Assembly: GCA_038248745.1 (NCBI GenBank)
Contig: JBBRXC010000041.1
Coordinates: forward strand, 1 to 12,965
Origin: JAENWH01 sp038248745
GTDB lineage: Bacteria > Bacillota > Clostridia > Peptostreptococcales > Anaerovoracaceae
Direction: 5' to 3'
DNA: 12,965 nucleotides
Below are positions 6,398 through 12,923 of the stretch, piece after piece (within the stretch, counting starts at the first letter, position 1; each line of letters opens with the position of its first letter). The notes beneath the pieces were generated by a model. The model made no database searches and was not told where the DNA came from. It saw only the letters and a list, made by a program, of their open reading frames with translations. Position numbers and translations under genes: made by a program.

Positions 6398-7269
6398 TAT
6401 TTTTGCCCTTCCCTTATATAATAAAACAAATATTGCTGCGCTATGCCCCCATATTCCCCAAAATTCTTTTCTGAATAGGCCCGCATTGCCTCCGTGTCTT
6501 CTTCGTCAATACCGTATAGCTGATTCATTAACCTTTTTACCCACACATCTATTGGGAAACAGCTGGCTTTTCCCATGGAAAAAAGTAATATGCAGTTTGC
6601 AACCTTAGGCCCAACGCCACACAAAGTGTTCAGATATTCAAATGTTTCTTCAATACCTTCCTTTTCAATTTGTTTGGCAGTCTCAATAATGTATTTTGCC
6701 CTGTAGCCAAGCCTGCAACCAGCCAAATCAGCTATACTCAAGTGGCTTAAAATTTCCGGTCTCGGCAAATCATAATGTTTTTTACCCCTGTATTCTCCAA
6801 TATACTCTCCAAAGTTTTCGCAGAGGGCTTCTATACATTTTTTTATGCGTGGGATATTATTGTTTTGAGAAATTAAAAAAGAAACAATGGTTTCCCACTT
6901 GTCCTGATTTAATATTCTTATCCCATATCCATATTCTACAGCCTTTTCCATCACCGGGTCAGTTTTACACAACTGTTTTTTTATTACGCCGTAATCCCTT
7001 TCAAGATCAAGATAACTCTTCCATGTTTTTTCAAAATCCTCTTTTACAACCAGATTAATTTCCACGTCAACAGACCTGTCTATGCCCTGTTCTTTCTGAG
7101 ATGACTGCATAAGATCTAGATGTGGGCTTGGAAGGGTTTTCATATTTACAATTTTTCCAAAGGCAACACCTGTATAACTTCCGTCTTCTTCCTTTACCCA
7201 TCTAAAGCATTGGCCACAGTTAAATATATGATCCAAATTAAAATCTTTTATGTTTTTGATTTTTACCAA
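6397..7269 (-). CDS. ogg: 8-oxoguanine DNA glycosylase/AP lyase, OGG1 type
   Basis: Removes 8-oxoguanine from oxidised DNA and nicks the abasic site (base excision repair). The 290-residue product has the OGG N-terminal domain with NCGQCFRW at 17-24, then the helix-hairpin-helix GPD fold. ISQNNNIPRI at 134-143 matches the Asn-rich lesion loop of OGG1. The hairpin GVGPKVANC holds the nucleophile Lys222, and CFPIDVWVKR holds Asp241; these correspond to Lys249 and Asp268 of human OGG1. The start is a TTG at 7269: AGGGG sits seven bases upstream, a stop lies in frame at 7291-7293, and no ATG occurs before the conserved domain. It follows the ATPase-Asp23 gene by 16 bases and overlaps the DUF554 start. 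A bacterial OGG1 homologue from Clostridium acetobutylicum is well characterised, which supports the assignment. Confidence 0.93.
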   Translation of the reverse strand: MVKIKNIKDFNLDHIFNCGQCFRWVKEEDGSYTGVAFGKIVNMKTLPSPHLDLMQSSQKEQGIDRSVDVEINLVVKEDFEKTWKSYLDLERDYGVIKKQLCKTDPVMEKAVEYGYGIRILNQDKWETIVSFLISQNNNIPRIKKCIEALCENFGEYIGEYRGKKHYDLPRPEILSHLSIADLAGCRLGYRAKYIIETAKQIEKEGIEETFEYLNTLCGVGPKVANCILLFSMGKASCFPIDVWVKRLMNQLYGIDEEDTEAMRAYSEKNFGEYGGIAQQYLFYYIREGQK

Positions 7270-7285
7270 TTGATACCCCTGGTTT

Positions 7286-8089
7286 TTATTTCAATCCCCT
7301 AACCTCTACATTAACTGTTTCAATATTAAATGCTGTCATGAGTTCTACGCCTGAGGATATATTGCTCTGCAAATTTTTTGCCGCATCGATCACTTTGCAT
7401 CCATAATCAAGTATTGCCAAAACAGTAATTTCTACCCCTGTGTTTGTCGTGCTAGCATCAGCTCGAATGATGGAATGTACGCCATCAGTTTTTAGCCCAA
7501 TATATTGGATAATATCCGAAATTGCTTTATCAGAAATTGTATAATCTCCCAAATAACTGTAGGTTGGCCTTACCACTGACTTTTCGGCAAACACTTCTTT
7601 ATTTCCCCATCGCCGGAATATTTTTAATGGATCAAGAAAATATCCGGAGAATTCTCTCTTAATTTGGAAAGTAGGAACCGGTATGACGTGCTTCCCTAGT
7701 TCATGCCTTTGCTTATGGGCAATGCTTCTTTCTCCTTCAGTAGTAATATCCTCAATATACACGGTTTTTTCAATTGCAGGCAGCTCAAGTCTGTCCGCTA
7801 TTCGCCGAACCATGCCATCTGATGTTCCTAAAATCAAAATAGTTTCAATGTTTAGTTCTTTTATTTTCTCCGCTACCAGAAGCCTATGTTCATTGCTGGT
7901 AAACAATGCCGTTCTAATAGCCCCTATTTTAGTGGCCTGTCTTTTTGCCGAAATCCCCGCGGCAACAGTATTTCCGTGAACAAGCAGCCCATCATCAATG
8001 ATAGACTCTATGTTTAATTCTCTGCAAATATTCATGGCCTGGTAACTTTTCCCTGAGCCGCTTTTCCCAACTAAAGCATAAACTTTCAT
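7286..8089 (-). CDS. P-loop ATPase fused to an Asp23/Gls24-like domain
   Basis: A 267-residue protein of unknown role. The ATG at 8089 is preferred over a TTG at 8104 because GGGAGAAG precedes it and the P-loop begins at once: MKVYALVGKSGSGKS gives a Walker A at residues 8-15. A DDG at 32-34 and ILILGTSDGM at 84-93 lie where metal and Walker B functions might be, though no canonical Walker B is seen. From about residue 172 to the end the pattern is that of the Asp23/Gls24 (DUF322) envelope-stress fold: TISDKAISDIIQYI, then EITVLAILDYGCKVIDAA, ending in NIETVNVEVRGLK. No membrane segment or signal peptide is seen. It heads a unit with ogg and the DUF554 gene. The N-terminal half could be a nucleotide kinase-like switch; I would not assign a substrate. 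Confidence 0.8.
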   Translation of the reverse strand: MKVYALVGKSGSGKSYQAMNICRELNIESIIDDGLLVHGNTVAAGISAKRQATKIGAIRTALFTSNEHRLLVAEKIKELNIETILILGTSDGMVRRIADRLELPAIEKTVYIEDITTEGERSIAHKQRHELGKHVIPVPTFQIKREFSGYFLDPLKIFRRWGNKEVFAEKSVVRPTYSYLGDYTISDKAISDIIQYIGLKTDGVHSIIRADASTTNTGVEITVLAILDYGCKVIDAAKNLQSNISSGVELMTAFNIETVNVEVRGLK

Positions 8090-8090
8090 C

Positions 8091-8119
8091 TTTACTTCTC
8101 CCAATTTGTTTGTTATAAT
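8091..8119 (+). promoter_or_regulatory. Promoter of the ferredoxin gene (extended -10)
   Basis: TATAAT (8114-8119), preceded by TGT to give an extended -10, lies 17 bases from TTTACT (8091-8096), a four-of-six match to TTGACA. The start site would be near 8126, 35 bases before the ATG. It lies just upstream of the divergent ATPase-Asp23 gene, so expression of the two may interfere. Confidence 0.6.
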
Positions 8120-8160
8120 TTATTTAGTTTTCAATTTAGTTAAAAAGGAGGAATATTAAA

Positions 8161-8328
8161 ATGGCTTATATAATTCAAGATTCATGTATCGCTTGTGGCG
8201 CATGTGTTGCCGAATGTCCAACAGATGCAATCACAGAAGGAAGCATTTATGTGATTGACCCTGACAAATGTATTGATTGCGGCGCTTGTGCAAATGCATG
8301 TCCAGTGGACTCTCCAGTACAAGTATAA
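8161..8328 (+). CDS. Clostridial-type 2[4Fe-4S] ferredoxin
   Basis: A 55-residue low-potential electron carrier, translated by eye from the ATG at 8161, with GGAGG ten bases upstream. It carries two cluster motifs: Cys9, Cys12, Cys15 and Cys19 in CIACGACVAECP, and Cys37, Cys40, Cys43 and Cys47 in CIDCGACANACP. The short acidic chain and the pseudo-two-fold repeat are typical of the ferredoxins that serve pyruvate:ferredoxin oxidoreductase and hydrogenases in fermentative anaerobes. It is a single-gene transcript with its own promoter and a strong terminator, converging on rex, the NADH sensor gene. Confidence 0.97.
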   Translation: MAYIIQDSCIACGACVAECPTDAITEGSIYVIDPDKCIDCGACANACPVDSPVQV

Positions 8329-8351
8329 ACATATTCACACTTTGTATAATT

Positions 8352-8386
8352 AATAACCGTTTCTAATGAAACGGTTATTTTTTTTT
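8352..8386 (+). terminator. Rho-independent terminator of the ferredoxin gene
   Basis: A perfect 12-base stem, AATAACCGTTTC (8352-8363) with GAAACGGTTATT (8368-8379), has a TAAT loop and runs into nine T residues. The T-run overlaps the stop codon of rex on the other strand. In the rex direction the hairpin is not followed by a T tract, so it is mainly a one-way terminator. Confidence 0.93.
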
Positions 8387-9026
8387 ATTCCTTTTTCTGG
8401 TTCTTGTTGATATGGTAAGCTAAAGAATGAAGACTATCACTCAAATGAACATTTTCCAGCGCCACTCTTTCTGGCACTTCAATGTCAATCGCCGCAAAGT
8501 TCCAGATTCCTTTTACCCCTGCAAAAGAAAGCTTGTCTGCTACAGCCTGTGCACTGTCCTTATAGGTACAAATGATCCCCATGTCTATCTGGTTCTCTTC
8601 AACATAACCAACCAACTTATCATAATCCATTACTTCTATATCATTAATCTTTAACCCAATTAATCTTGGGTTTACTTCAAATATTCCGCATACAACAAAT
8701 CCAGCTTTAAAGTAATAAGTGTAGTTTGCAATAGCCTGCCCCAGGTTGCCAGCACCAACTATTACCATTTTGTACGCCTTATCAAGACCAAGGATCGCAC
8801 TGATTTCATTATAAAGGCTGCTCACGTTATATCCATAACCTTGTTGTCCAAACCCGCCAAAATTGTTTAAGTCCTGTCTTATTTGGGATGCAGTATATCC
8901 AATTAACGCACTAAGCTCACCAGACGAAATTTTGTCCACACCTTTTCTTTCAAGCTCTTTCAAGTATCTTCTGTATCTTGGCAGTCTTTTTATCACTGCA
9001 TTTGATATTTTTGTGCTTTTATTCAT
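8385..9026 (-). CDS. rex: Redox-sensing transcriptional repressor Rex
   Basis: Dimeric repressor that leaves DNA when the NADH/NAD+ ratio rises; in anaerobes it controls fermentation and electron-transfer genes. I start it at the ATG at 9026 (213 residues) because AAGGTAGGTG lies just upstream. The in-frame ATG at 9050 abuts the acpP terminator T-run and lacks a ribosome binding site. The winged helix at about residues 10-70 contains SSGELSALIGYTASQIRQDL and the GGFGQQGYGYNV wing. The Rossmann domain has VIVGAGNLGQAI with Gly91, Gly93 and Gly96. HLSDSLHSLAYHI near the end is the domain-swapped dimer helix. No clear Rex operator or promoter is visible in front; it may depend on readthrough from acpP or on a promoter inside that gene. 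Confidence 0.97.
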   Translation of the reverse strand: MNKSTKISNAVIKRLPRYRRYLKELERKGVDKISSGELSALIGYTASQIRQDLNNFGGFGQQGYGYNVSSLYNEISAILGLDKAYKMVIVGAGNLGQAIANYTYYFKAGFVVCGIFEVNPRLIGLKINDIEVMDYDKLVGYVEENQIDMGIICTYKDSAQAVADKLSFAGVKGIWNFAAIDIEVPERVALENVHLSDSLHSLAYHINKNQKKE

Positions 9027-9053
9027 GTATACACCTACCTTATAAGTCATTTT

Positions 9054-9080
9054 TGAAAAAAACCCGCATATGCGGGCTTT
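9054..9080 (-). terminator. Intrinsic terminator after acpP
   Basis: CCCGC-ATAT-GCGGG (9063-9076) is followed on the minus strand by seven T residues. The stem starts about two bases after the acpP stop codon and ends only about 28 bases before the rex start codon. It should limit readthrough from acpP into rex. Confidence 0.85.
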
Positions 9081-9309
9081 AGTTAGTTTTTTCTTCTACA
9101 TACTTAACAATGTCACCAACACTTTGGAATTTTTCTGCCGCTTCGTCTGGAACCTCTAAGTCAAATTCATCTTCGATTGCCATAATAATTTCTACAGCAT
9201 CCAGCGAGTCTGCTTCAAGATCTTTCATCAAATGTGTCTCTAATCCAACCTGTGATTCTTCAACGCCCAATTGTTCTACAATAATGCTCTTTATTTTATC
9301 AAATACCAT
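9079..9309 (-). CDS. acpP: Acyl carrier protein
   Basis: Carries growing acyl chains on a 4'-phosphopantetheine arm during fatty acid synthesis. The 76-residue acidic four-helix protein is the usual length. Ser35 in LEADSLDAVEIIMAIEDEF is the attachment site, and FQSVGDIVKYVEEK forms the last helix. GGAGGAAAT precedes the ATG at 9309. It stands alone, with its own promoter and terminator, between the ABC-F gene and rex; no fab, plsX, rnc or acpS gene is adjacent. It is either the main acpP in an unusual place or a second copy. The sequence is of the ordinary type II fatty acid kind, not an obvious polyketide or D-Ala carrier. Confidence 0.96.
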   Translation of the reverse strand: MVFDKIKSIIVEQLGVEESQVGLETHLMKDLEADSLDAVEIIMAIEDEFDLEVPDEAAEKFQSVGDIVKYVEEKTN

Positions 9310-9367
9310 TTTATTTCCTCCATTTTGTTTTTACTTTTTTAATTTATTAACTGATGTAACAAAAATA

Positions 9368-9396
9368 ATTATAATTTACTGTTTTAATATATGCAA
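9368..9396 (-). promoter_or_regulatory. Promoter of acpP
   Basis: On the minus strand TTGCAT (9391-9396) and a perfect TATAAT (9368-9373) are separated by 17 bases. The start would be near 9361, with a leader of about 50 bases to the ATG. This shows that acpP does not depend on the upstream tsaD/ABC-F transcript. Confidence 0.7.
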
Positions 9397-9398
9397 CT

Positions 9399-9415
9399 AA
9401 AATATTAAATATTTT
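9399..9415. repeat. 17-bp A/T palindrome just upstream of the acpP -35
   Basis: AAAATATT-A-AATATTTT is a perfect inverted repeat two bases upstream of the acpP -35 and just past the ABC-F stop. It could be a weak AT hairpin ending the ABC-F transcript, an operator, or simply chance in a very AT-rich spacer. Confidence 0.3.
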
Positions 9416-9437
9416 TATTATTATTTTGATTATCAAA

Positions 9438-11399
9438 CTAATTTTGCAATTTCAACCATTCTTCATACACATTTCCCAGCTTTTCCTTTGAAATTTCAAC
9501 CTTTTCATTATATTCACTGGCTAGAACGTGATTCGTGAAAACACTCTCTTTACACATTTCCGCCTCATAAATAGCGATTTCCGCCTCAATTTTAGAAATT
9601 TCTTCTTCGTATTTTTTGATATCTCTCTCTCTTTTTCTGTTTTTTGCCTCATTTTCTTTATTTATTTTTCGTTGAAGCCCTGGGTCAAACCCCTTTTCGT
9701 TCTGTTCCTCTTCCGTTCCCAAATTGCTTTGGGTTTTGCTCAATTCCTCCAAATATTTTTTCCCCGAGTCAATAGATTGCTTTTTTTCTACATAATAATC
9801 GTAACTTCCCAGGTAAGAATCAATGCCTGTTTGCGTAAGCTCAAAGATTCTTGTCGGCACTTTATTCAAGAAATATCTGTCATGAGAAACGACGATGACC
9901 GTTCCAGGGAAATCAAGCAATGCATCCTCGACGATTTCTTTGGAATTAATATCCAAGTGATTTGTAGGTTCATCCAGTATAATGACGTTTGATCCTGAAA
10001 GCATTAGTTTTAAAAGAGTAAGTCTGGCTTTTTCGCCCCCACTCAGGCTAGCAACATTTAAAAATACTGCTTCATTCCTGAATAAAAACCTCCCTAATAT
10101 ACTTCTCATTTCTGTATCAGAGTAGAGTCTGTAAGAATCTTTCATCTCTTCAAACACATTATTTTTCAAGTTCAAAAGCTTTTGTCCCTGATCATAATAG
10201 CCAAAAGCAACATTGTGGCCTATTTTAAGATGCCCTTCATCTGGTTCAAGTGTCTGCATCATGATCTTCAATAATGTTGTCTTGCCCACACCATTAGGGC
10301 CAACGATACAAATTCGCTCTCCTCTTTTAATATCAAAGTCCACATGATTGAATAATTGTTTCTTATTTTGTCCATGTCCAAAACTCATGGAAAGGTCTTG
10401 GGCCTTTAAAACATCATTGCCGCTTTTAAAGTTTTGCTTGAAATGAATCTTAATTTTACCCGTTGGTGCAACCGGTTTACCAAGAACGTCTATTTTCGCC
10501 AATTGTTTTTCTCTTGATTGGGCCCGTTTAGCCAGTTTCTCTGTTCCGTGCTGTTTAAACCTTCTGATCATTTCTTCCTGCCGGTCAATTTCCTTTTGCT
10601 GCTGATCGTATTTGCGCATTTCATCATCCAGTCTTTGTCTTTTTTTCTCTGCAAAGGTTGAATAATTTCCTTCATATATATACATTTTATGATTTTCCAG
10701 TTCGAAAATTTTGTTCACCGTCTGGTCTAGAAAATATCTGTCATGAGAGATTAATACGATTGTCCCTTTATACCCCTTCAAATACTGTTCTAACCATTTT
10801 ATTGTTCCTATGTCCAAATGGTTGGTTGGCTCATCCAAAAACAGCAGGTCAGGCTTCTTGAGCAACAAGCAGGCCAGTGACAATCTGGTCCTTTCTCCAC
10901 CACTGAGGGTTGAAATCTTTTTCTCAAAAAAATCCTCGGTGAAAGCCATGCTATTTAGTATCCCATTAATCTCACTTTTATACGAATACCCGTTTTTTCT
11001 TTCATATTCCTCCTGCATCAGATGTAATTGCTGAATTTTTTTTTCTACATCTTCTCCATTTTGTGATTTCTCCCCTATTTCAACGGAAAGGTCTCCCATT
11101 TCTTTCTCAAGCTCTTCCAAATGGACAAAAATTGAGGATACTTCTTCGTACAGTGTTTTATCAGAATTGAATTCATCACTCTGTTTCAGATATCCCATGG
11201 TTGTATCTGAAGAAATAAAGACATCTCCTTCATCTCTTGGCATGTCACCTGACAAAAGGTTTAAAAGAGTTGTTTTACCAGCACCATTTGCTCCAATAAC
11301 GCCAACCCTATCTCCCTGGTTAATATGAAAGGATATACCGGTTAAAATCACCTCTACCCCATATGCTTTTGTAATATTGTTTGCTGATAATATTATCAT
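9438..11399 (-). CDS. ABC-F family ATPase (YdiF-like), ribosome-associated
   Basis: A soluble twin-ATPase protein with no membrane domain; ABC-F members bind the ribosomal E site and act on stalled or antibiotic-bound ribosomes. The 653-residue product has Walker A GANGAGKT at 36-43, LSGGE at 165-169 and LFLDEPTNHLD at 186-196 in the first cassette. The second has GPNGVGKT at 367-374, LSGGE at 452-456 and IILDEPTNHLD at 473-483. The P-site tRNA-interaction linker at about 245-310 is rich in Lys, Arg and Gln, and a C-terminal coiled coil covers about 575-650. The start at 11399 has AAAGGA in front. It follows tsaD by 13 bases, matching the ydiE-ydiF order of B. subtilis. A housekeeping role is more likely than drug resistance, judging from this context. 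Confidence 0.94.
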   Translation of the reverse strand: MIILSANNITKAYGVEVILTGISFHINQGDRVGVIGANGAGKTTLLNLLSGDMPRDEGDVFISSDTTMGYLKQSDEFNSDKTLYEEVSSIFVHLEELEKEMGDLSVEIGEKSQNGEDVEKKIQQLHLMQEEYERKNGYSYKSEINGILNSMAFTEDFFEKKISTLSGGERTRLSLACLLLKKPDLLFLDEPTNHLDIGTIKWLEQYLKGYKGTIVLISHDRYFLDQTVNKIFELENHKMYIYEGNYSTFAEKKRQRLDDEMRKYDQQQKEIDRQEEMIRRFKQHGTEKLAKRAQSREKQLAKIDVLGKPVAPTGKIKIHFKQNFKSGNDVLKAQDLSMSFGHGQNKKQLFNHVDFDIKRGERICIVGPNGVGKTTLLKIMMQTLEPDEGHLKIGHNVAFGYYDQGQKLLNLKNNVFEEMKDSYRLYSDTEMRSILGRFLFRNEAVFLNVASLSGGEKARLTLLKLMLSGSNVIILDEPTNHLDINSKEIVEDALLDFPGTVIVVSHDRYFLNKVPTRIFELTQTGIDSYLGSYDYYVEKKQSIDSGKKYLEELSKTQSNLGTEEEQNEKGFDPGLQRKINKENEAKNRKRERDIKKYEEEISKIEAEIAIYEAEMCKESVFTNHVLASEYNEKVEISKEKLGNVYEEWLKLQN

Positions 11400-11412
11400 T
11401 TTTTTCCTTTTT

Positions 11413-12423
11413 TTATTCTAACGGTAAATTGGGAAACGCGTCCAGACTCATGTCGTCAAGATAGCCCTCTTTAAATTTGTAATATGCTGCGCAGCCGATC
11501 ATTGCTGCATTATCTGTACAAAGTATAGGGGAAGGGCAGAAAAGTTTTATGCCCTTTTGAATGCATTTATTTTCAAGCATGGTTCGGAGGCTGCTGTTTG
11601 CCGCAACTCCTCCGGCAAGAACGATTTTGTCCTTACCCAGTTTTTCAGCTGCATCAATAGCCTTGTTAACGATGACTTCCATGACAGCCTGCTGAAAGCT
11701 GGCAGCTACATCTGGAATGTTTATTTCTCTTCCCGCCTGCTTTTCTGTATTCAAATAATTTATCACGCCTGTTTTAGTTCCGCTGAAACTAAAGTCAAAA
11801 CTATCTTTATCCAAATAAACTCTTTTAAAATGGATGGCATCTTTATTTCCTTTTTTTGAAATTTCATCTATCAGAGGGCCCCCTGGATAGCCAAGACCAA
11901 GAACTCTTGCCACTTTGTCAAAAGCTTCTCCCGCTGCATCATCTCTTGTTCTGCCTATTACCTTAAACTTATTATACCCAAGCACCTCAATAATGCTTGT
12001 ATGGCCTCCCGACACAACAAGTGCCATAAAAGGCGGCTCAAGCTCTTTATGTTCTATATAATTTGCACTGATATGTCCCTGAATATGATGAACCCCAACA
12101 AGTGGTTTGCTCATGGCAAATGCAAACGCCTTCGCCGTAGCCAGCCCAATCAAAAGTGCGCCCACAAGACCAGGACCTTGAGTTACCCCAATCAAATCAA
12201 TATCATCAAGCGTTACCCCAGCCTCTTCCAATGCTTGTTTCGCAACCCCGTTAATGTTTTTTAAATGGTGCCTTGACGCAATCTCAGGGACTACACCCCC
12301 AAAAACTTTATGCACATCAATCTGTGACGAAATAATATTGGAAAGTATTTCTCTGCCATTCCTGACAATCGCTACAGACGTTTCATCACAGCTTGATTCA
12401 ATTGCCATCGTCAAATGATCCAT
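11413..12423 (-). CDS. tsaD: tRNA N6-adenosine threonylcarbamoyltransferase TsaD
   Basis: Transfers the threonylcarbamoyl group from TC-AMP to A37 of ANN-decoding tRNAs, with TsaB and TsaE. The 336-residue product is full length and has the ASKHA fold. IESSCDETSVAIV (residues 8-20) opens the nucleotide-binding lobe. The metal ligands are His113 and His117 in HHIQGHISAN and Asp304 in CTDNAAMIG. VVSGGHTS at 136-143 and GGVAANSSLR at 271-280 are family signatures. GAAGGAG precedes the ATG at 12423. It lies 31 bases after rimI and 13 bases before the ABC-F gene in a continuous minus-strand run. Confidence 0.98.
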   Translation of the reverse strand: MDHLTMAIESSCDETSVAIVRNGREILSNIISSQIDVHKVFGGVVPEIASRHHLKNINGVAKQALEEAGVTLDDIDLIGVTQGPGLVGALLIGLATAKAFAFAMSKPLVGVHHIQGHISANYIEHKELEPPFMALVVSGGHTSIIEVLGYNKFKVIGRTRDDAAGEAFDKVARVLGLGYPGGPLIDEISKKGNKDAIHFKRVYLDKDSFDFSFSGTKTGVINYLNTEKQAGREINIPDVAASFQQAVMEVIVNKAIDAAEKLGKDKIVLAGGVAANSSLRTMLENKCIQKGIKLFCPSPILCTDNAAMIGCAAYYKFKEGYLDDMSLDAFPNLPLE

Positions 12424-12454
12424 TTTTTCTCCTTCAACAAGCCCATTATATGCC

Positions 12455-12910
12455 TCATGGGTTTGTCCACATAATCACCGCATCTTCTTTGTTTTCCTGA
12501 TAATAACCCTTTCGGATGCCAACCTCTAGAAATCCGAATTTCTTATACAGTTCAATTGCTGCTGTATTTGATTTTCTTGCCTCCAGCGTAAAAGTTTTCG
12601 TTCCGGCTCGGCTGCGACTTTCTTTCAACAGAACCTCAACGATTGCCATCCCTATATGTCTTCGCCTGAATGCTGGATGAACGGCAACATTTGTAATATG
12701 TCCTTCTTCTTGTATCAGCCATACCCCCGCATATCCAATAATCTGCCCTGTTTCTTTCAACTCTGCCACAATATAAAAAGCCAAATTATTATCTTTTAAT
12801 TCCTTACGGAAAGACTGTTCACTCCAAGGGAAGGAAAAGCAGATTCTATCTAAATCAGCTATCTGGCACACGTCTTTTTCAGTTGCCTTTCTAATAACTA
12901 TCTCTGACAT
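12455..12910 (-). CDS. rimI: Ribosomal protein S18 N-alpha-acetyltransferase RimI
   Basis: GNAT-fold enzyme that uses acetyl-CoA to acetylate the N-terminus of S18 and probably other proteins. The 151-residue product has the acetyl-CoA loop VHPAFRRRHIGMAI at 77-90. TLEARKSNTAAIELYKKFGF carries Glu110 and Tyr122, which correspond to the catalytic Glu103 and Tyr115 described for Salmonella RimI, and the sequence ends in the RimI-type KGYYQENKEDAVIM. GAGGTAG precedes the ATG at 12910. It sits between the probable tsaB end and tsaD, the usual tsaB-rimI-tsaD order in Firmicutes, which supports RimI over a generic GNAT. Confidence 0.95.
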   Translation of the reverse strand: MSEIVIRKATEKDVCQIADLDRICFSFPWSEQSFRKELKDNNLAFYIVAELKETGQIIGYAGVWLIQEEGHITNVAVHPAFRRRHIGMAIVEVLLKESRSRAGTKTFTLEARKSNTAAIELYKKFGFLEVGIRKGYYQENKEDAVIMWTNP

Positions 12911-12923
12911 TATTCTACCTCTT

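Noticed and set aside
6084..6608. 174-codon plus-strand open frame
   Set aside because: Shadow of the DUF554 and ogg genes, with no ribosome binding site and a composition typical of reversed membrane-protein codons.
9027..9050. Eight-residue N-terminal extension of Rex
   Set aside because: The upstream ATG follows the acpP terminator T-run directly and has no ribosome binding site, whereas the ATG at 9026 does.
9343..9361. Possible Rex operator TTATTA-N7-TAACAA upstream of acpP
   Set aside because: The arms resemble the clostridial Rex site, but the spacing is one base too long and one arm has a mismatch; it also lies downstream of the -10.
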